64,000 bases of DNA. It comes from Pseudomonadota bacterium (GTDB lineage Bacteria; Pseudomonadota; Gammaproteobacteria; Burkholderiales; Gallionellaceae). The stretch spans positions 1 through 64,000 of the forward strand of contig JAJYYO010000017.1 of assembly GCA_021800795.1 (NCBI GenBank). The letters are read 5' to 3'. The notes beneath the pieces are model-generated. The model was given only the letters and a program-made list of their open reading frames with translations, was not told the origin of the DNA and searched no databases. Both the position numbers and the translations under genes were made by a program. Within the stretch, counting starts at the first letter, position 1; every line of letters starts with the position of its first letter. Positions 18,676 through 27,629 of the stretch are shown piece by piece.

Positions 18676-19980
18676 ATGAGCAGGAATAAAACGGCCGGCA
18701 TTACGCTGTTGGCTATCATCATACTGGCCGCGTACTTCAGCTACCCGCATCTGTCCATTTCATGGCGGAATACGACAGGCATTACCTCCCCCGCATTATC
18801 GAGCATCAATCAGGCCGGACAGAAAAAAATCTGGGTTTGCCCGATGCATCCGGAAATCATGCAGGATCATCCCGGAAGCTGCCCGATCTGCGGCATGGAT
18901 CTGGTGGAAGCCGGGCATCATGCAGGTCACGAGCATGGCATTCAGGTCGACAGCGCTTCCCTCCAGAAGCTCGGCGTGCGGCTGGCTGTAGTCAAAAAAT
19001 CCCCCGTCAGTTCGGAGGTGAACGCCTACGGCAACGTCACGCTGGACGAGGGCAGGCTGTATAACGTGCACAGCAAGTTCGACGGCTGGATCAAGAAATC
19101 CTACATTCACTCAATCGGCCAGCATATCGAAAAGGGTCAGGCGATCTATGAGGTTTACTCGCCCGACCTTGTCATGCAGCAGAAGGCCTATCTGACCTTT
19201 CTGGTGCGGCGCAACCAGATCATGCAATCCGTGGGCGATGCCCGGATGGAGGAAAACGAATATGTGATGGATCTGCTGCAGGATCTGGCACGCGAGCGGA
19301 CGAAATTTCTCCACGAAGACGTAAGCCTCGACACCGTGCAGAAAATTGAGGATGCAAGACAGCCCATCGACGTGGTCAAGATCGTCAGTGAGGAATCCGG
19401 CGTCGTGACGCAGATCAATGCGCGCGAAGGCAGCTTCGCCACGCCCTCCGCCACGCTGTTCACGCTGGGCGATGTCTCCCGCGTATGGGTCACCGCTACG
19501 CTGTATCCGGACCAGGCCGCCGGCGTAAAAGTCGGCGACCAGATCACCATCACGGGAGCCGACGGGCAGCGTATCCAAAGCCGCCTGGACTTTTTAAGCC
19601 CCCTCGCCGACAACAACAAAATCGCTGCGAGAGTATCGATAGACAACAACCGTCTGCATTTGCGCCCCGGCAGCTTCGTCGACGTGACCATACATTCACA
19701 ACCCCGTAACGCGCTGGTATTGCCCCGCTCCGCAGTAATACATACCGGACGGGGCGACATGGTGATGATCTCCAGAGGAGAAGGACATTTTCTGCCAACT
19801 TACATCGACACCGGTGTCGAAACACAGGACAGCATCGAAGTCACCGACGGTCTGCAGGCAGGCGCGCAAGTGGTAATCAACGGCCAGTTCCTGCTGGATT
19901 CGGCAGCCTCTCTGAATGCCGCCGCGCAGCGCATGATGTCCGGTCAGCCCATGAAGGCCGATAGTCACGATGCACAATGA
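18676..19980 (+). CDS. cusB: CusB-type periplasmic adaptor of a copper/silver RND pump
   Basis: The 434-residue membrane-fusion protein has one N-terminal anchor (residues 8-25) and then a heavy-metal-binding domain with WVCPMHPE and SCPICGMDL (53-77), typical of CusB/CzcB relatives. Barrel-sandwich, helical hairpin and beta-barrel domains follow. It links the inner-membrane pump CusA to an outer-membrane channel. Its stop overlaps the cusA start by 11 bases. No cusC is present here, so the outer-membrane factor must come from elsewhere. Confidence 0.93.
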   Translation: MSRNKTAGITLLAIIILAAYFSYPHLSISWRNTTGITSPALSSINQAGQKKIWVCPMHPEIMQDHPGSCPICGMDLVEAGHHAGHEHGIQVDSASLQKLGVRLAVVKKSPVSSEVNAYGNVTLDEGRLYNVHSKFDGWIKKSYIHSIGQHIEKGQAIYEVYSPDLVMQQKAYLTFLVRRNQIMQSVGDARMEENEYVMDLLQDLARERTKFLHEDVSLDTVQKIEDARQPIDVVKIVSEESGVVTQINAREGSFATPSATLFTLGDVSRVWVTATLYPDQAAGVKVGDQITITGADGQRIQSRLDFLSPLADNNKIAARVSIDNNRLHLRPGSFVDVTIHSQPRNALVLPRSAVIHTGRGDMVMISRGEGHFLPTYIDTGVETQDSIEVTDGLQAGAQVVINGQFLLDSAASLNAAAQRMMSGQPMKADSHDAQ

Positions 19981-22900
19981 CATGATCAAACGGGTCATCG
20001 ACTGGTCGCTGCGCAACCGGCTGCTGGTTCTGCTGCTCTCCCTTGCCCTGCTGGCCTGGGGCGCCTGGTCGCTGAGCGTGATGAGCATCGATGCCATCCC
20101 CGACCTGTCCGATGCGCAGGTCATCGTCAAGACTTCCTATCCGGGACAGTCGCCTGACATCGTCGAGGATCAGGTTACCTACCCGCTGACCTCAGCATTT
20201 CTTTCGGTGCCGGGTTCGACTGCGGTGCGCGGCTTCTCGATGTACGGCGAATCCTATGTCTACATCATCTTCAAGGACGGCACCGATCCGTACTGGGCGC
20301 GCTCGCGCGTGCTGGAATATCTGAACCAGATTTCATCGAAACTGCCGCCGGGAGTGACGCCGGCACTGGGCCCCGACGCCTCCGGGGTGGGCTGGGTTTT
20401 TGAATACGCGCTGCGGGATCGCCATCATCGCTACGATCAGGATCAGTTGCGCACGATGCAGGATTATTATCTGAAATATGAACTGCAAAGCCTGCCGGGG
20501 GTAGCCGAAGTCGCCAGCGTAGGCGGCATGGTGCGGCAGTTTCAGATCGAGATCGACCCCAACCGCCTGGCCGCTTACCGCATCGGCACGGAACAGGTCG
20601 CCAAGGCCGTGCGTGACAGCAATTCCGCCAGCGGCGGCGCGGTAATCGAAATGGGGCGTTCCGAATATATGGTGCGCGAGAAGGGCTATCTCAGAACGCT
20701 CGCCGATTTTTCCAAAATAGCCGTTGGGGTAGGCGAGAATGGCGTGCCGGTTTTGCTGAGCGATGTGGCGCACATCGGCATCGGCGGCGAAGCCCGGCGC
20801 GGCGTCACCGACCTCGACGGCGAGGGCGAGGCGGTCGGCGGCATCGTGGTGATGCGCTACGGCGCCAATGCGCTGGATACCGTGAAAGCCGTCAGGCAGC
20901 GCCTTGTTGAAATCCAGTCCGGCCTGCCTGAAGGCGTCGAAGTCGTGGTGACTTACGATCGCAGCGGCTTGATCAAAGACGCAGTTCATACCCTGAAAAG
21001 CAAGCTGATCGAAGAATCTCTCGTCGTGGCGCTGGTGTGCCTGATTTTCCTGTTGCACTTCCGTTCCTCGCTGGTCGCCATTGCCACTTTGCCGGTCGGC
21101 ATTCTGGCGGCCTTTGCGGTGATGAACATGCAGGGCGTGTCGGCCAACATCATGTCGCTGGGCGGCATTGCGATTGCCATCGGCGCGATGATCGATGCGG
21201 CGATCGTGATGATCGAAAACATGCACAAGCACCTCGAACGACTGGGCGAAAATGCCAATCGCTGGCAGGCCGCCAGGGCCGCCGCGCATGAAGTCGGACC
21301 CGCGCTGTTTTTTTCGCTGCTGGTCATCATGGTCTCGTTCTTTCCGGTATTCGCGCTCACCGGGCAGGAAGGCAAGATGTTCACCCCGCTCGCCTACACC
21401 AAGACCTATGCGATGGCGGCCGCAGCCCTGCTGGCCATCACGCTGACGCCGGTGCTGATGGGTTATCTGGTACGGGGAAAAATCAGAACCGAGCGGCAGA
21501 ATCCGCTCAACCGTGCATTGCAGGCGGTGTATCAACCGGCGCTCAATCGCGCTCTGGACAACCGCAAGACCACGATCGCGCTGGCCCTGTTGTTATTGCT
21601 GAGCGCATTCTGGCCCGCAGGCAAAATCGGCAGCGAGTTCATGCCGCCTCTGTACGAGGGCGATCTGCTCTACATGCCCACCACCTTGCCGGGGATTTCG
21701 ATAGACGAAGCGGCCAACATCCTGCAAATTACCGACAGGCTGATCCGCGCAATGCCCGAAGTCGAACGCGTGTATGGCAAGGCGGGACGTGCGGATACCG
21801 CGCTCGATCCCGCGCCGCTGTCGATGTTCGAAACGGTGATACGCTTGAAACCCAGGAGCGAATGGCCAGCCGGAGAGAGCACCGAGGATCTGATCAGAAA
21901 ACTCGACCGCACCGTCAGCCTGCCGGGGCTGACCAATTCCTGGGGCTATCCGATACGCACCCGGATAGACATGCTGTCCACCGGCATACGCACGCCGCTG
22001 GGCATCAAGATTACCGGCAGCGATGCCATGGAAATTTCGGCGCTGGCGCAGCAAATCGAAACCGTGTTGCGCAAGATCCGCGGCACGCGCAGCGTGTTTG
22101 CCGAGCGCATCGAGGGCGGCCATTATCTCGATATCGAAGTGGATCGCGGACAGGCGGCCCGCTACGGCATCACGGTCGCCGCCGTCGAACAGATGATAGA
22201 AAGCGCGGTCGGCGGAAAAAGCATTTCGTCGATGATCGCGGGGCGCGAACGCTATACCATCAACCTGCGCTATCAGCGGGCTTTCCGGGATTCCGTCGCT
22301 GCGCTGTCGATGAGCAGGGTGATGATGCCGAACGGCGACAGCGTGACGCTGGGCAGTCTGGCGCGCATCGGCTTCCGCGACGGCCCGACCGAGATCAAGA
22401 GCGAGAACGGCAGGCTGGTCGGCTATGTTTATATCAATACCGAGGGCCGCGACCTGGGCGGCTATGTCGAAGAGGCCCGTGCCCTGATCGAAAAATCGGT
22501 CAAGGTCAGGCCGGGTTATGCCATCGCCTGGTCGGGCCAGTATGCCAATCTCGAACACGCCCGCGCCCGCCTGACCCTGTTGATCCCGCTGACCCTGCTG
22601 CTGGTCTTTGCGCTGCTGTATTTCCATTTCAGGGATTTCGGCAAGGTGCTGCTGGTGTTGCTGTGCCTGCCATTTTCGCTGGTCGGCGGCGTCTGGTTCG
22701 TCTATCTGCTGGGCTATCCGGTATCTGTAGCGGTCGTCGTCGGTTTCATCGCGCTGGCGGGCGTGGCCACCGAGTTCGGCGTCGTGATGCTGCTCTATCT
22801 GGACAAGGTGATCGCGTCGTTCAGCGCCGAGGGGCGGCTGACCGATGCGCGCATGTTAAGAGAGGCGATCATGCAAGGGGCGGTGCAGCGCTTGCGTCCC

Positions 22901-23098
22901 AAGCTGATGACCGTATCCGTGATCATCGCGGGCCTGTTGCCGGTGATGTACGGGCATGAGACCGGCACCGACGTGATGAAGCGCATCGCCGCCCCGCTGA
23001 TCGGCGGAATGGTGACCGCGCCGCTGCTGTCGTTGATCGTTATTCCGGTGGTTTACCTGTGGTGGCAGGAGAAAAAGCTCCCCGTTCAGAAGCCGTAG
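19970..23098 (+). CDS. cusA: CusA-type heavy-metal RND efflux pump
   Basis: The 1042-residue protein is an HME-RND permease with 12 transmembrane helices and two large periplasmic loops. The TM4 signature AIAIGAMIDAAIVMIENMHKHLE matches the Cu(I)/Ag(I) subgroup rather than the Zn/Co CzcA type. It uses the proton gradient to expel periplasmic or cytoplasmic copper. It is co-translated with cusB and lies near cusF and two periplasmic copper enzymes, so copper is the likely substrate. Confidence 0.94.
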   Translation: MHNDMIKRVIDWSLRNRLLVLLLSLALLAWGAWSLSVMSIDAIPDLSDAQVIVKTSYPGQSPDIVEDQVTYPLTSAFLSVPGSTAVRGFSMYGESYVYIIFKDGTDPYWARSRVLEYLNQISSKLPPGVTPALGPDASGVGWVFEYALRDRHHRYDQDQLRTMQDYYLKYELQSLPGVAEVASVGGMVRQFQIEIDPNRLAAYRIGTEQVAKAVRDSNSASGGAVIEMGRSEYMVREKGYLRTLADFSKIAVGVGENGVPVLLSDVAHIGIGGEARRGVTDLDGEGEAVGGIVVMRYGANALDTVKAVRQRLVEIQSGLPEGVEVVVTYDRSGLIKDAVHTLKSKLIEESLVVALVCLIFLLHFRSSLVAIATLPVGILAAFAVMNMQGVSANIMSLGGIAIAIGAMIDAAIVMIENMHKHLERLGENANRWQAARAAAHEVGPALFFSLLVIMVSFFPVFALTGQEGKMFTPLAYTKTYAMAAAALLAITLTPVLMGYLVRGKIRTERQNPLNRALQAVYQPALNRALDNRKTTIALALLLLLSAFWPAGKIGSEFMPPLYEGDLLYMPTTLPGISIDEAANILQITDRLIRAMPEVERVYGKAGRADTALDPAPLSMFETVIRLKPRSEWPAGESTEDLIRKLDRTVSLPGLTNSWGYPIRTRIDMLSTGIRTPLGIKITGSDAMEISALAQQIETVLRKIRGTRSVFAERIEGGHYLDIEVDRGQAARYGITVAAVEQMIESAVGGKSISSMIAGRERYTINLRYQRAFRDSVAALSMSRVMMPNGDSVTLGSLARIGFRDGPTEIKSENGRLVGYVYINTEGRDLGGYVEEARALIEKSVKVRPGYAIAWSGQYANLEHARARLTLLIPLTLLLVFALLYFHFRDFGKVLLVLLCLPFSLVGGVWFVYLLGYPVSVAVVVGFIALAGVATEFGVVMLLYLDKVIASFSAEGRLTDARMLREAIMQGAVQRLRPKLMTVSVIIAGLLPVMYGHETGTDVMKRIAAPLIGGMVTAPLLSLIVIPVVYLWWQEKKLPVQKP

Positions 23099-23143
23099 CT
23101 TACCTTTCCAGCAAGTTAGCACCTCGCCCTAAACCGCACCCCA

Positions 23144-23428
23144 TCAATCCTTACCCCTGGGATACTGCTGCCTGGAATGCAGAACATCAATCACTTCGAT
23201 AGCGGAAATTGTCACCCTGTACACCACCACATAATTTGGATGAACAACCAATTCGCGAGTGCCCGCCACTTTTCCAAGGCGATAAAGATAGGGATGAAAG
23301 GTCAGCGCAGAAGTGGCACGTTCAATCTCATCGCCCAAGTTAAATGCGGCAATCAGATTGCGTTCAGAAATATAACTTAAAATCTCGCGCAGAGAAGCGC
23401 GGGCTTCAGGCCGCCACTCGATCAGCAT
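23144..23428 (-). CDS. ParE/RelE-superfamily toxin
   Basis: The 94-residue protein has the ParE/RelE fold pattern: a basic N-terminal helix (WRPEARASLREILSYISERN), a central LGKVAGTRELVVHPNYVVVYRV strand region, and a terminal VIDVLHSRQQYP. ParE-like toxins poison gyrase and RelE-like toxins cleave mRNA; the sequence alone does not decide between them. It overlaps its upstream partner by 23 bases, which is typical of toxin-antitoxin operons. Confidence 0.88.
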   Translation of the reverse strand: MLIEWRPEARASLREILSYISERNLIAAFNLGDEIERATSALTFHPYLYRLGKVAGTRELVVHPNYVVVYRVTISAIEVIDVLHSRQQYPRGKD

Positions 23429-23609
23429 CTTGATCTTTGCGTTTATCGTCCAGCAGTTGACGCATCTCGGCCATCACTTGATCGTGTGGAATATTTGGAC
23501 GCGGATCATCCAGCGACTTTTGCACCTTGGCACGAAACCAGCGCTCGTAGGATAAAGCCTCATCCGTGGTTTGAAACTCAGACTCGATTGGCGATAGAGC
23601 GGTATTCAT
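23406..23609 (-). CDS. Antitoxin partner of the ParE/RelE toxin
   Basis: The 67-residue, charged protein (EALSYERWFRAKVQKSLDD followed by IPHDQVMAEMRQLLDDKRK) matches the short antitoxins that precede ParE/RelE toxins. A GGGAGC ribosome binding site lies just upstream of its ATG. As the first gene of the pair, it probably also represses the operon. Confidence 0.85.
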   Translation of the reverse strand: MNTALSPIESEFQTTDEALSYERWFRAKVQKSLDDPRPNIPHDQVMAEMRQLLDDKRKDQDADRVAA

Positions 23610-23740
23610 GGCAGCTCCCGATGCTCAAAAACAATGGCGATAGTATTAATTACTTTCTCATCCGATGCAATGCCCGAGGTCAAATACTATTGATAAAAGA
23701 CAGTTGTCCGCAATTTTTTATGACGATTACACAATATATT

Positions 23741-23821
23741 CTCGCGCCCACGCGCTGCGTGGGTGCGCAGCAGAGGCGCGTCGCGCCGGAATTACGTCCC
23801 CACGCAGCGCGTGGGGACGAG
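23741..23821. repeat. 81-bp palindromic repeat between the antitoxin gene and cusF
   Basis: The arms at 23741-23763 and 23799-23821 match at 21 of 23 positions and centre on CCCACGCGCTGCGTGGG. The layout suggests a small non-autonomous repeat. Apart from it, the 23610-23846 gap has no gene. Confidence 0.75.
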
Positions 23822-23846
23822 AAACGATTCTCAATGCCATAGAACT

Positions 23847-24221
23847 CTATTTGCCGCTTGCCTTGATTTCGCTGATCACGTATTTGCCGGGGCGGGCCTC
23901 GATCAGTTTGAAGGCGACTTTTTGTCCCGGCTTAAGATTGGCCAAGGAAGCCTTGTCCTGAACCGTAAAATCCATGGTCATCTCTGGCCAGTCCAGGCTG
24001 GCAATCGGCTCGTGCGTCAGATTGATTTTGCCCGCCTTCGCATCGACACTGTTTATTTTACCTTTACCCTCATGAGTTTTCGCTTGCGCATGACTGTCCA
24101 TATGCATACCCATCGGCATGTCCATATCGGCTGCGGCAGGCAGGGAAGTCAACGCCATTAAAGCCATGGGTATGCATATCAAAGTTTTATGTATCATCGT
24201 TTTTCCCATCTTCGTATCCAT
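23847..24221 (-). CDS. cusF: CusF-like periplasmic copper-binding protein
   Basis: The protein has a signal peptide ending near SLPAAAD, a short Met/His-rich stretch (MDMPMGMHMDSH), and an OB-fold CusF domain. Ligands H70, W78, M81 and M83 have exactly the spacing of E. coli CusF H36, W44, M47 and M49, which bind Cu(I) or Ag(I). It probably delivers copper to CusBA or buffers it for the adjacent copper enzymes. Three in-frame ATGs exist (24221, 24209, 24197); the last gives the tidiest signal peptide. Confidence 0.92.
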   Translation of the reverse strand: MDTKMGKTMIHKTLICIPMALMALTSLPAAADMDMPMGMHMDSHAQAKTHEGKGKINSVDAKAGKINLTHEPIASLDWPEMTMDFTVQDKASLANLKPGQKVAFKLIEARPGKYVISEIKASGK

Positions 24222-24259
24222 TTTATTTTCAGATATTTTTATAATATCCGCCTTTCGAT

Positions 24260-24286
24260 AAAAAAGGGGAGGCAGATGCCTCCCCT
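24260..24286 (-). terminator. Intrinsic terminator of the nirK operon
   Basis: AGGGGAGGCA and TGCCTCCCCT form a perfect 10-bp stem around two bases at 24265-24286. On the minus strand it is followed directly by six T. It begins 21 bases after the nirK stop. Confidence 0.93.
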
Positions 24287-24306
24287 CAAGTACTACAGCA
24301 CCAACC

Positions 24307-25278
24307 TTATTTGAGTATCAACTCGCCGTGACCCTTCTTCGGATCGGCGTCTTTCTTGCTGACCAGAACGGTGATGGCGCCGCGCAGTGCCGCGTTCATG
24401 GAGTGGTCGACGATCGCAATGCCCGTTGCAGGCTTGTCATTGACCGGTGTCACCAGATCAACGGTAACCGCTTCGGCAACCGCCACGTTATACGTCTGAA
24501 CGCCGACCAGCGTGTTCTTCGGGTTGCCGTTGATGTACACGCGATCCCAGATACTGGCGATAGGATGCAGTGCGACGGGCAGATTGACGTTGGCGTTCAC
24601 GAAAAAGATACGCACGCGCTCGCCCGGCTTGGCTTCCAGCACGTCATGATCGCCCTTGGGGTCGTGCACCGGATCGTAATGCAGCACCTTGCCGTTGATC
24701 AGCGAACCCTTCCAGGCATTGGCGTCATTCAGCATCGCGCCATAGTTCTCTACGTCGGGGAAATATTGCTGCTGAATCAGCACATATTCACGGTCAGGCT
24801 TGGGATAGGCCTTGCTGTAGCCGCCCTTGGGATCGACGATGATGACGCCGTACATACCGCGCGCGATGTGTTGCACCATCGGGCCTGCGCCGCAGTGATA
24901 CATGAAGACGCCGGGCACCTTGGCGACGAACGTGAAATGCTTGCTCTCGCCCGGCTTGACCGGTGCGAATTCATCCAGCACGCTGACCTGTGCCGCATGA
25001 AAGTCAATCGCATGCGAATTCTTGTTGGTTGCAGGATTGACCAGCGTGAAATCCACGGTATCGCCTTCTTCAACACGAACCGGCTTGCCGGGAATACTGC
25101 CGTCGAACGTCCATGCCGCCATGGTATCCGCGCCGCCCACCAGTTTGCCGTTGGTCTGAACATCGACCTCCTGCGCAGTCATGGTGACTGCAACGGTTTT
25201 AGCAAAAACCTGCTGTGCGGAAAAAAATGCTGCGACGGTCATGACAGCAATCGTCGTTTTTTTGAATGCATGATTCAT
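24307..25278 (-). CDS. nirK: Copper-containing nitrite reductase NirK
   Basis: NirK reduces nitrite to nitric oxide in the periplasm. The 323-residue precursor has a signal peptide ending at VFA and two cupredoxin domains. Type 1 copper ligands are H89, C129, H137 and M142 (FMYHCGAGPMVQHIARGMYG). Type 2 ligands are H94, H128 and H292, and the catalytic pair is D92 and H238. GGGGGG precedes the ATG. Its position after a multicopper oxidase and two cytochrome c genes matches the ncgABC-nirK cluster of Nitrosomonas, where the cytochromes probably donate electrons. Confidence 0.93.
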   Translation of the reverse strand: MNHAFKKTTIAVMTVAAFFSAQQVFAKTVAVTMTAQEVDVQTNGKLVGGADTMAAWTFDGSIPGKPVRVEEGDTVDFTLVNPATNKNSHAIDFHAAQVSVLDEFAPVKPGESKHFTFVAKVPGVFMYHCGAGPMVQHIARGMYGVIIVDPKGGYSKAYPKPDREYVLIQQQYFPDVENYGAMLNDANAWKGSLINGKVLHYDPVHDPKGDHDVLEAKPGERVRIFFVNANVNLPVALHPIASIWDRVYINGNPKNTLVGVQTYNVAVAEAVTVDLVTPVNDKPATGIAIVDHSMNAALRGAITVLVSKKDADPKKGHGELILK

Positions 25279-25381
25279 TATTATTACCCCCCTAGAGTTG
25301 ATTAAAATTTACTGCTTGCTACTACTTCTCACTGCTTCCCCCACTTACTGCTTCCCTTCCCCTGCTGCTCCCACTCCCCAC
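25279..25381. other. Purine-rich low-complexity spacer upstream of nirK
   Basis: On the minus strand the interval between the cytochrome gene and nirK is almost pure purine and contains repeated GCAGTAAG and GCAGTGAG words. It separates nirK from its cytochromes by 103 bases, enough for a leader or a separate promoter. A similar purine-rich GAGGATT repeat lies upstream of gpsA. Confidence 0.45.
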
Positions 25382-25897
25382 TCAAGTTCCGAATTTGCAT
25401 TTGCACAACTCACGCAAATGCTGAACCATATCCCTGATTTCATCGTCGCTGAGCGTCGCGCCCCACGGCGGCATCAGCACGGATTTGCTGATAGAATCCC
25501 CGCCCTCCTTGATGGCCTTGAACAACAGGTCATCGGAACGCCCCGACATGGCCTTGGCATCGGTATGGTCGCGCGGGGTCACCGACATATCGCGGACATT
25601 GATGCCCTTGCCGTTGCCTGCCATGCCGTGACATTGCACGCAATAGGTCTTGTAGTTATCGGCGGCTGTCTCTTTTGCCTGTGCCTGTATGCAGACACTC
25701 GCCAGCAAAATCGTTACCGTGAAAGTCGCGAAGCGATTCGTTCTCACCTTCCACCACCGGGGGAAGGATGGGATGAGGGAACCGACCGGCGCAAGCACTT
25801 TGCGAGTTATTGCCCAAGTGCAATATCCCTGCGAAAATCTTTGCATGCTCAGGGACGGCGCTTGCGCTATGTCGGTTAACAATAATTTATTTAGCAT
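25382..25897 (-). CDS. ncgC: Monohaem cytochrome c (NcgC-like) with a repeat in its leader region
   Basis: The mature domain is a small class I cytochrome c: CVQCH haem motif, GINVRDMSVTPRDH, and an SVLMPPWGATLSD segment carrying the axial Met. The frame opens at an ATG at 25897 that overlaps the upstream cytochrome gene, but codons 8 to about 57 are translated repeat sequence. The signal-peptide core VTILLASVCIQAQA follows. An internal GTG at 25747 preceded by GGTGG could give a normal signal peptide (VRTNRFATFT plus the core). The protein should carry electrons to NirK or the multicopper oxidase. Confidence 0.85.
   Translation of the reverse strand: MLNKLLLTDIAQAPSLSMQRFSQGYCTWAITRKVLAPVGSLIPSFPRWWKVRTNRFATFTVTILLASVCIQAQAKETAADNYKTYCVQCHGMAGNGKGINVRDMSVTPRDHTDAKAMSGRSDDLLFKAIKEGGDSISKSVLMPPWGATLSDDEIRDMVQHLRELCKCKFGT
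25719..25874. repeat. Dispersed repeat copy inside the cytochrome c gene
   Basis: One end reads GTGAAAGTCGCGAAGCGATT and the other GAGTTATTGCCC...CAATATCCCTGCGA, both shared with the copy at 36241-36490. The interior differs in length and sequence. The copy lies within the 5' end of the cytochrome gene and keeps its frame open. Confidence 0.75.
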
Positions 25898-26567
25898 TTG
25901 CAGACTCCTCGCTCAACGCCTGTAAATAGTGCACCATCTTCTGTATATTCCCTTCGGATACGCCCTTGTTCGGCATCCAGGTTTTCGGTTGCCAGGCTTG
26001 CGGATTGCGGATGAAACTTGCCATGAATTCCGGCTGCAAACGCTGGCCTGCGGTATACAGCTCCGGCCCCGACAGCCCGCCATATTCAGGCTCGATCAAA
26101 TGACAGGCCATGCATCCCCAGAACTTGTCGAACACCATTTCACCCGCCTGTTTGGTGATCGTGCCGGGTTCGATTTTCTCCTTTGCAATCAGATCGTCAT
26201 GCGGCTTTAACTGCATCAACTCAGCAGCGGCTTCGGTGGCGTCTTCTTTGGAGAGTGCGACGTGATCCTTGAGCGTAGTCACATCGATCTCGTCGCTCTT
26301 AGCGCCGGGCTTAATATGGTCTTCGTAAAATTCACCGGCAGGACGGATGCGTTGCGGTTTCTGCAACCAGGACACCAGCCACGCTTGCCGGTACTTGTTG
26401 CCGGCGTAAAACAGATCAGGCCCCTTTTTTGCCCAGAGTTCCTTCAATGTCGTTGCTGCCGGTCCGCTGATGTTGTGGCATGAAACACAGTCCTTTTTCA
26501 GCAATCCGCCATCCGCGAACGCGAATGTTGACAGGCTGAGCAACGCAACAAATGCTAGCTTCTGCAT
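25887..26567 (-). CDS. ncgB: Dihaem cytochrome c (NcgB-like)
   Basis: The 226-residue precursor has a signal peptide (MQKLAFVALLSLSTFAFA) and two haem c motifs, CVSCH at residues 27-31 and CMACH in the C-terminal half, each followed by a Met-containing stretch. The second domain ends QPKTWMPNKGVS. It follows the multicopper oxidase gene with almost no gap (good AAGGAGAAAATAAGT site) and overlaps the next cytochrome gene. It is likely an electron carrier or NO-linked component of this cluster. Confidence 0.88.
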   Translation of the reverse strand: MQKLAFVALLSLSTFAFADGGLLKKDCVSCHNISGPAATTLKELWAKKGPDLFYAGNKYRQAWLVSWLQKPQRIRPAGEFYEDHIKPGAKSDEIDVTTLKDHVALSKEDATEAAAELMQLKPHDDLIAKEKIEPGTITKQAGEMVFDKFWGCMACHLIEPEYGGLSGPELYTAGQRLQPEFMASFIRNPQAWQPKTWMPNKGVSEGNIQKMVHYLQALSEESANAK

Positions 26568-26569
26568 AC

Positions 26570-27616
26570 TTATTTTCTCCTTCTTGCATTTTCGACGGGA
26601 CGGCCCATGAAGGCCGGATTGTTGAAAATCCCGTAACCCTGTTTCATCGATTCGCTATAGAAGAAGTTCGGATCGTAAACCTTGGCCTTCCAGGCATACC
26701 AAGACTCCATCGGGATACCGTCATATTCGATTATGGTCACTGGTCCGCCCAAAGTGGCGCCGTTATTCGTCATATGTTTATCCACATGGTCGTGAAAAAT
26801 GAACCTGCCAGGATTATTCATATTCACGATGGTGTCATAGCGCTCTCCCGGCCCCACCGGAGAAGTGTCATCGAAATAGGGCATAGGGAGGGGATAGCCA
26901 TCCTTGAATGCAACCAGCTGGTCATGTCCGTGCAGATGCATCTCATGCACTTCATCGCCTGCGCCTATCATGCGAAATCGCACCACGTCACCCTTTTTGA
27001 CCCTGACAGGCTGGGTATTGGGGAATGATCTGCCGTTCACTGAAAAGAAATCCGGTACATCCTGAGGCGAACCGCCCTTGCCGTAGCTATTCGCGTAAGG
27101 CGACTCCCAGGTGCTCATCATCATGATGACGTCCTTGGTCACCTTTTTCTCAAGCGCGCTCGGCTTCTTCGGATCGACGATCAGCGGTCCCCACATGCCG
27201 CGCGTTGCCACATGCTCCCAGACATTGACGTGGCAGTGATACCACAATGTACCCGGACGATCCGCGTTAAACTGGTAGGTAAAAGACTCACCTGGCTTGA
27301 TGGCTTCCTGGGTGACATCAGGCACGCCGTCATTCTGCCAGCTGCCAATCTGGTTGATGCCGTGCCAGTGTATGGTGTGCGGCAAAGTGGTGTTGTTGGT
27401 GACATGCACGGTGACATCATCGCCTTCCCTGACATGGATCAGCGGACCCGGCACCTGTCCATTGAAGGCGAACACCTTGTTGATAAATCCTGGCGCCACC
27501 TCGATCGAGACCTCATCGATGGTCATGGAAAATTCGCGCTTCTCCGCCCAACTCAAGGCAGGGAGACATGCGATAAAAAATATCATCATCCGCACCATTG
27601 TTTTAATCGTCATCAT
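26570..27616 (-). CDS. ncgA: Two-domain multicopper oxidase (type C, NcgA-like)
   Basis: The 348-residue precursor has a signal peptide ending LSWA and two cupredoxin domains. Domain 1 carries HWHG (83-86) and WYHCHVNVWEHVATRGM with the type 1 Cys (C128) and Met (M141). Domain 2 carries HLHGHD and HDHVDKH, without a Cys. A type 1 site only in domain 1 defines the type C two-domain oxidases, whose known example is the Nitrosomonas europaea blue copper oxidase. It probably works as a trimer in the periplasm with the adjacent cytochromes and NirK. It is the first gene of the cluster. Confidence 0.9.
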   Translation of the reverse strand: MMTIKTMVRMMIFFIACLPALSWAEKREFSMTIDEVSIEVAPGFINKVFAFNGQVPGPLIHVREGDDVTVHVTNNTTLPHTIHWHGINQIGSWQNDGVPDVTQEAIKPGESFTYQFNADRPGTLWYHCHVNVWEHVATRGMWGPLIVDPKKPSALEKKVTKDVIMMMSTWESPYANSYGKGGSPQDVPDFFSVNGRSFPNTQPVRVKKGDVVRFRMIGAGDEVHEMHLHGHDQLVAFKDGYPLPMPYFDDTSPVGPGERYDTIVNMNNPGRFIFHDHVDKHMTNNGATLGGPVTIIEYDGIPMESWYAWKAKVYDPNFFYSESMKQGYGIFNNPAFMGRPVENARRRK

Positions 27617-27629
27617 GCTCCCCCCTGAT

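Noticed and set aside
20333-21535. 400-codon frame opposite cusA
   Set aside because: Antisense to a conserved RND pump; rich in His and Gln as expected from reversed codons.
24328-25305. 325-codon frame opposite nirK
   Set aside because: NirK has all copper ligands in order on the other strand, so this frame is a shadow.
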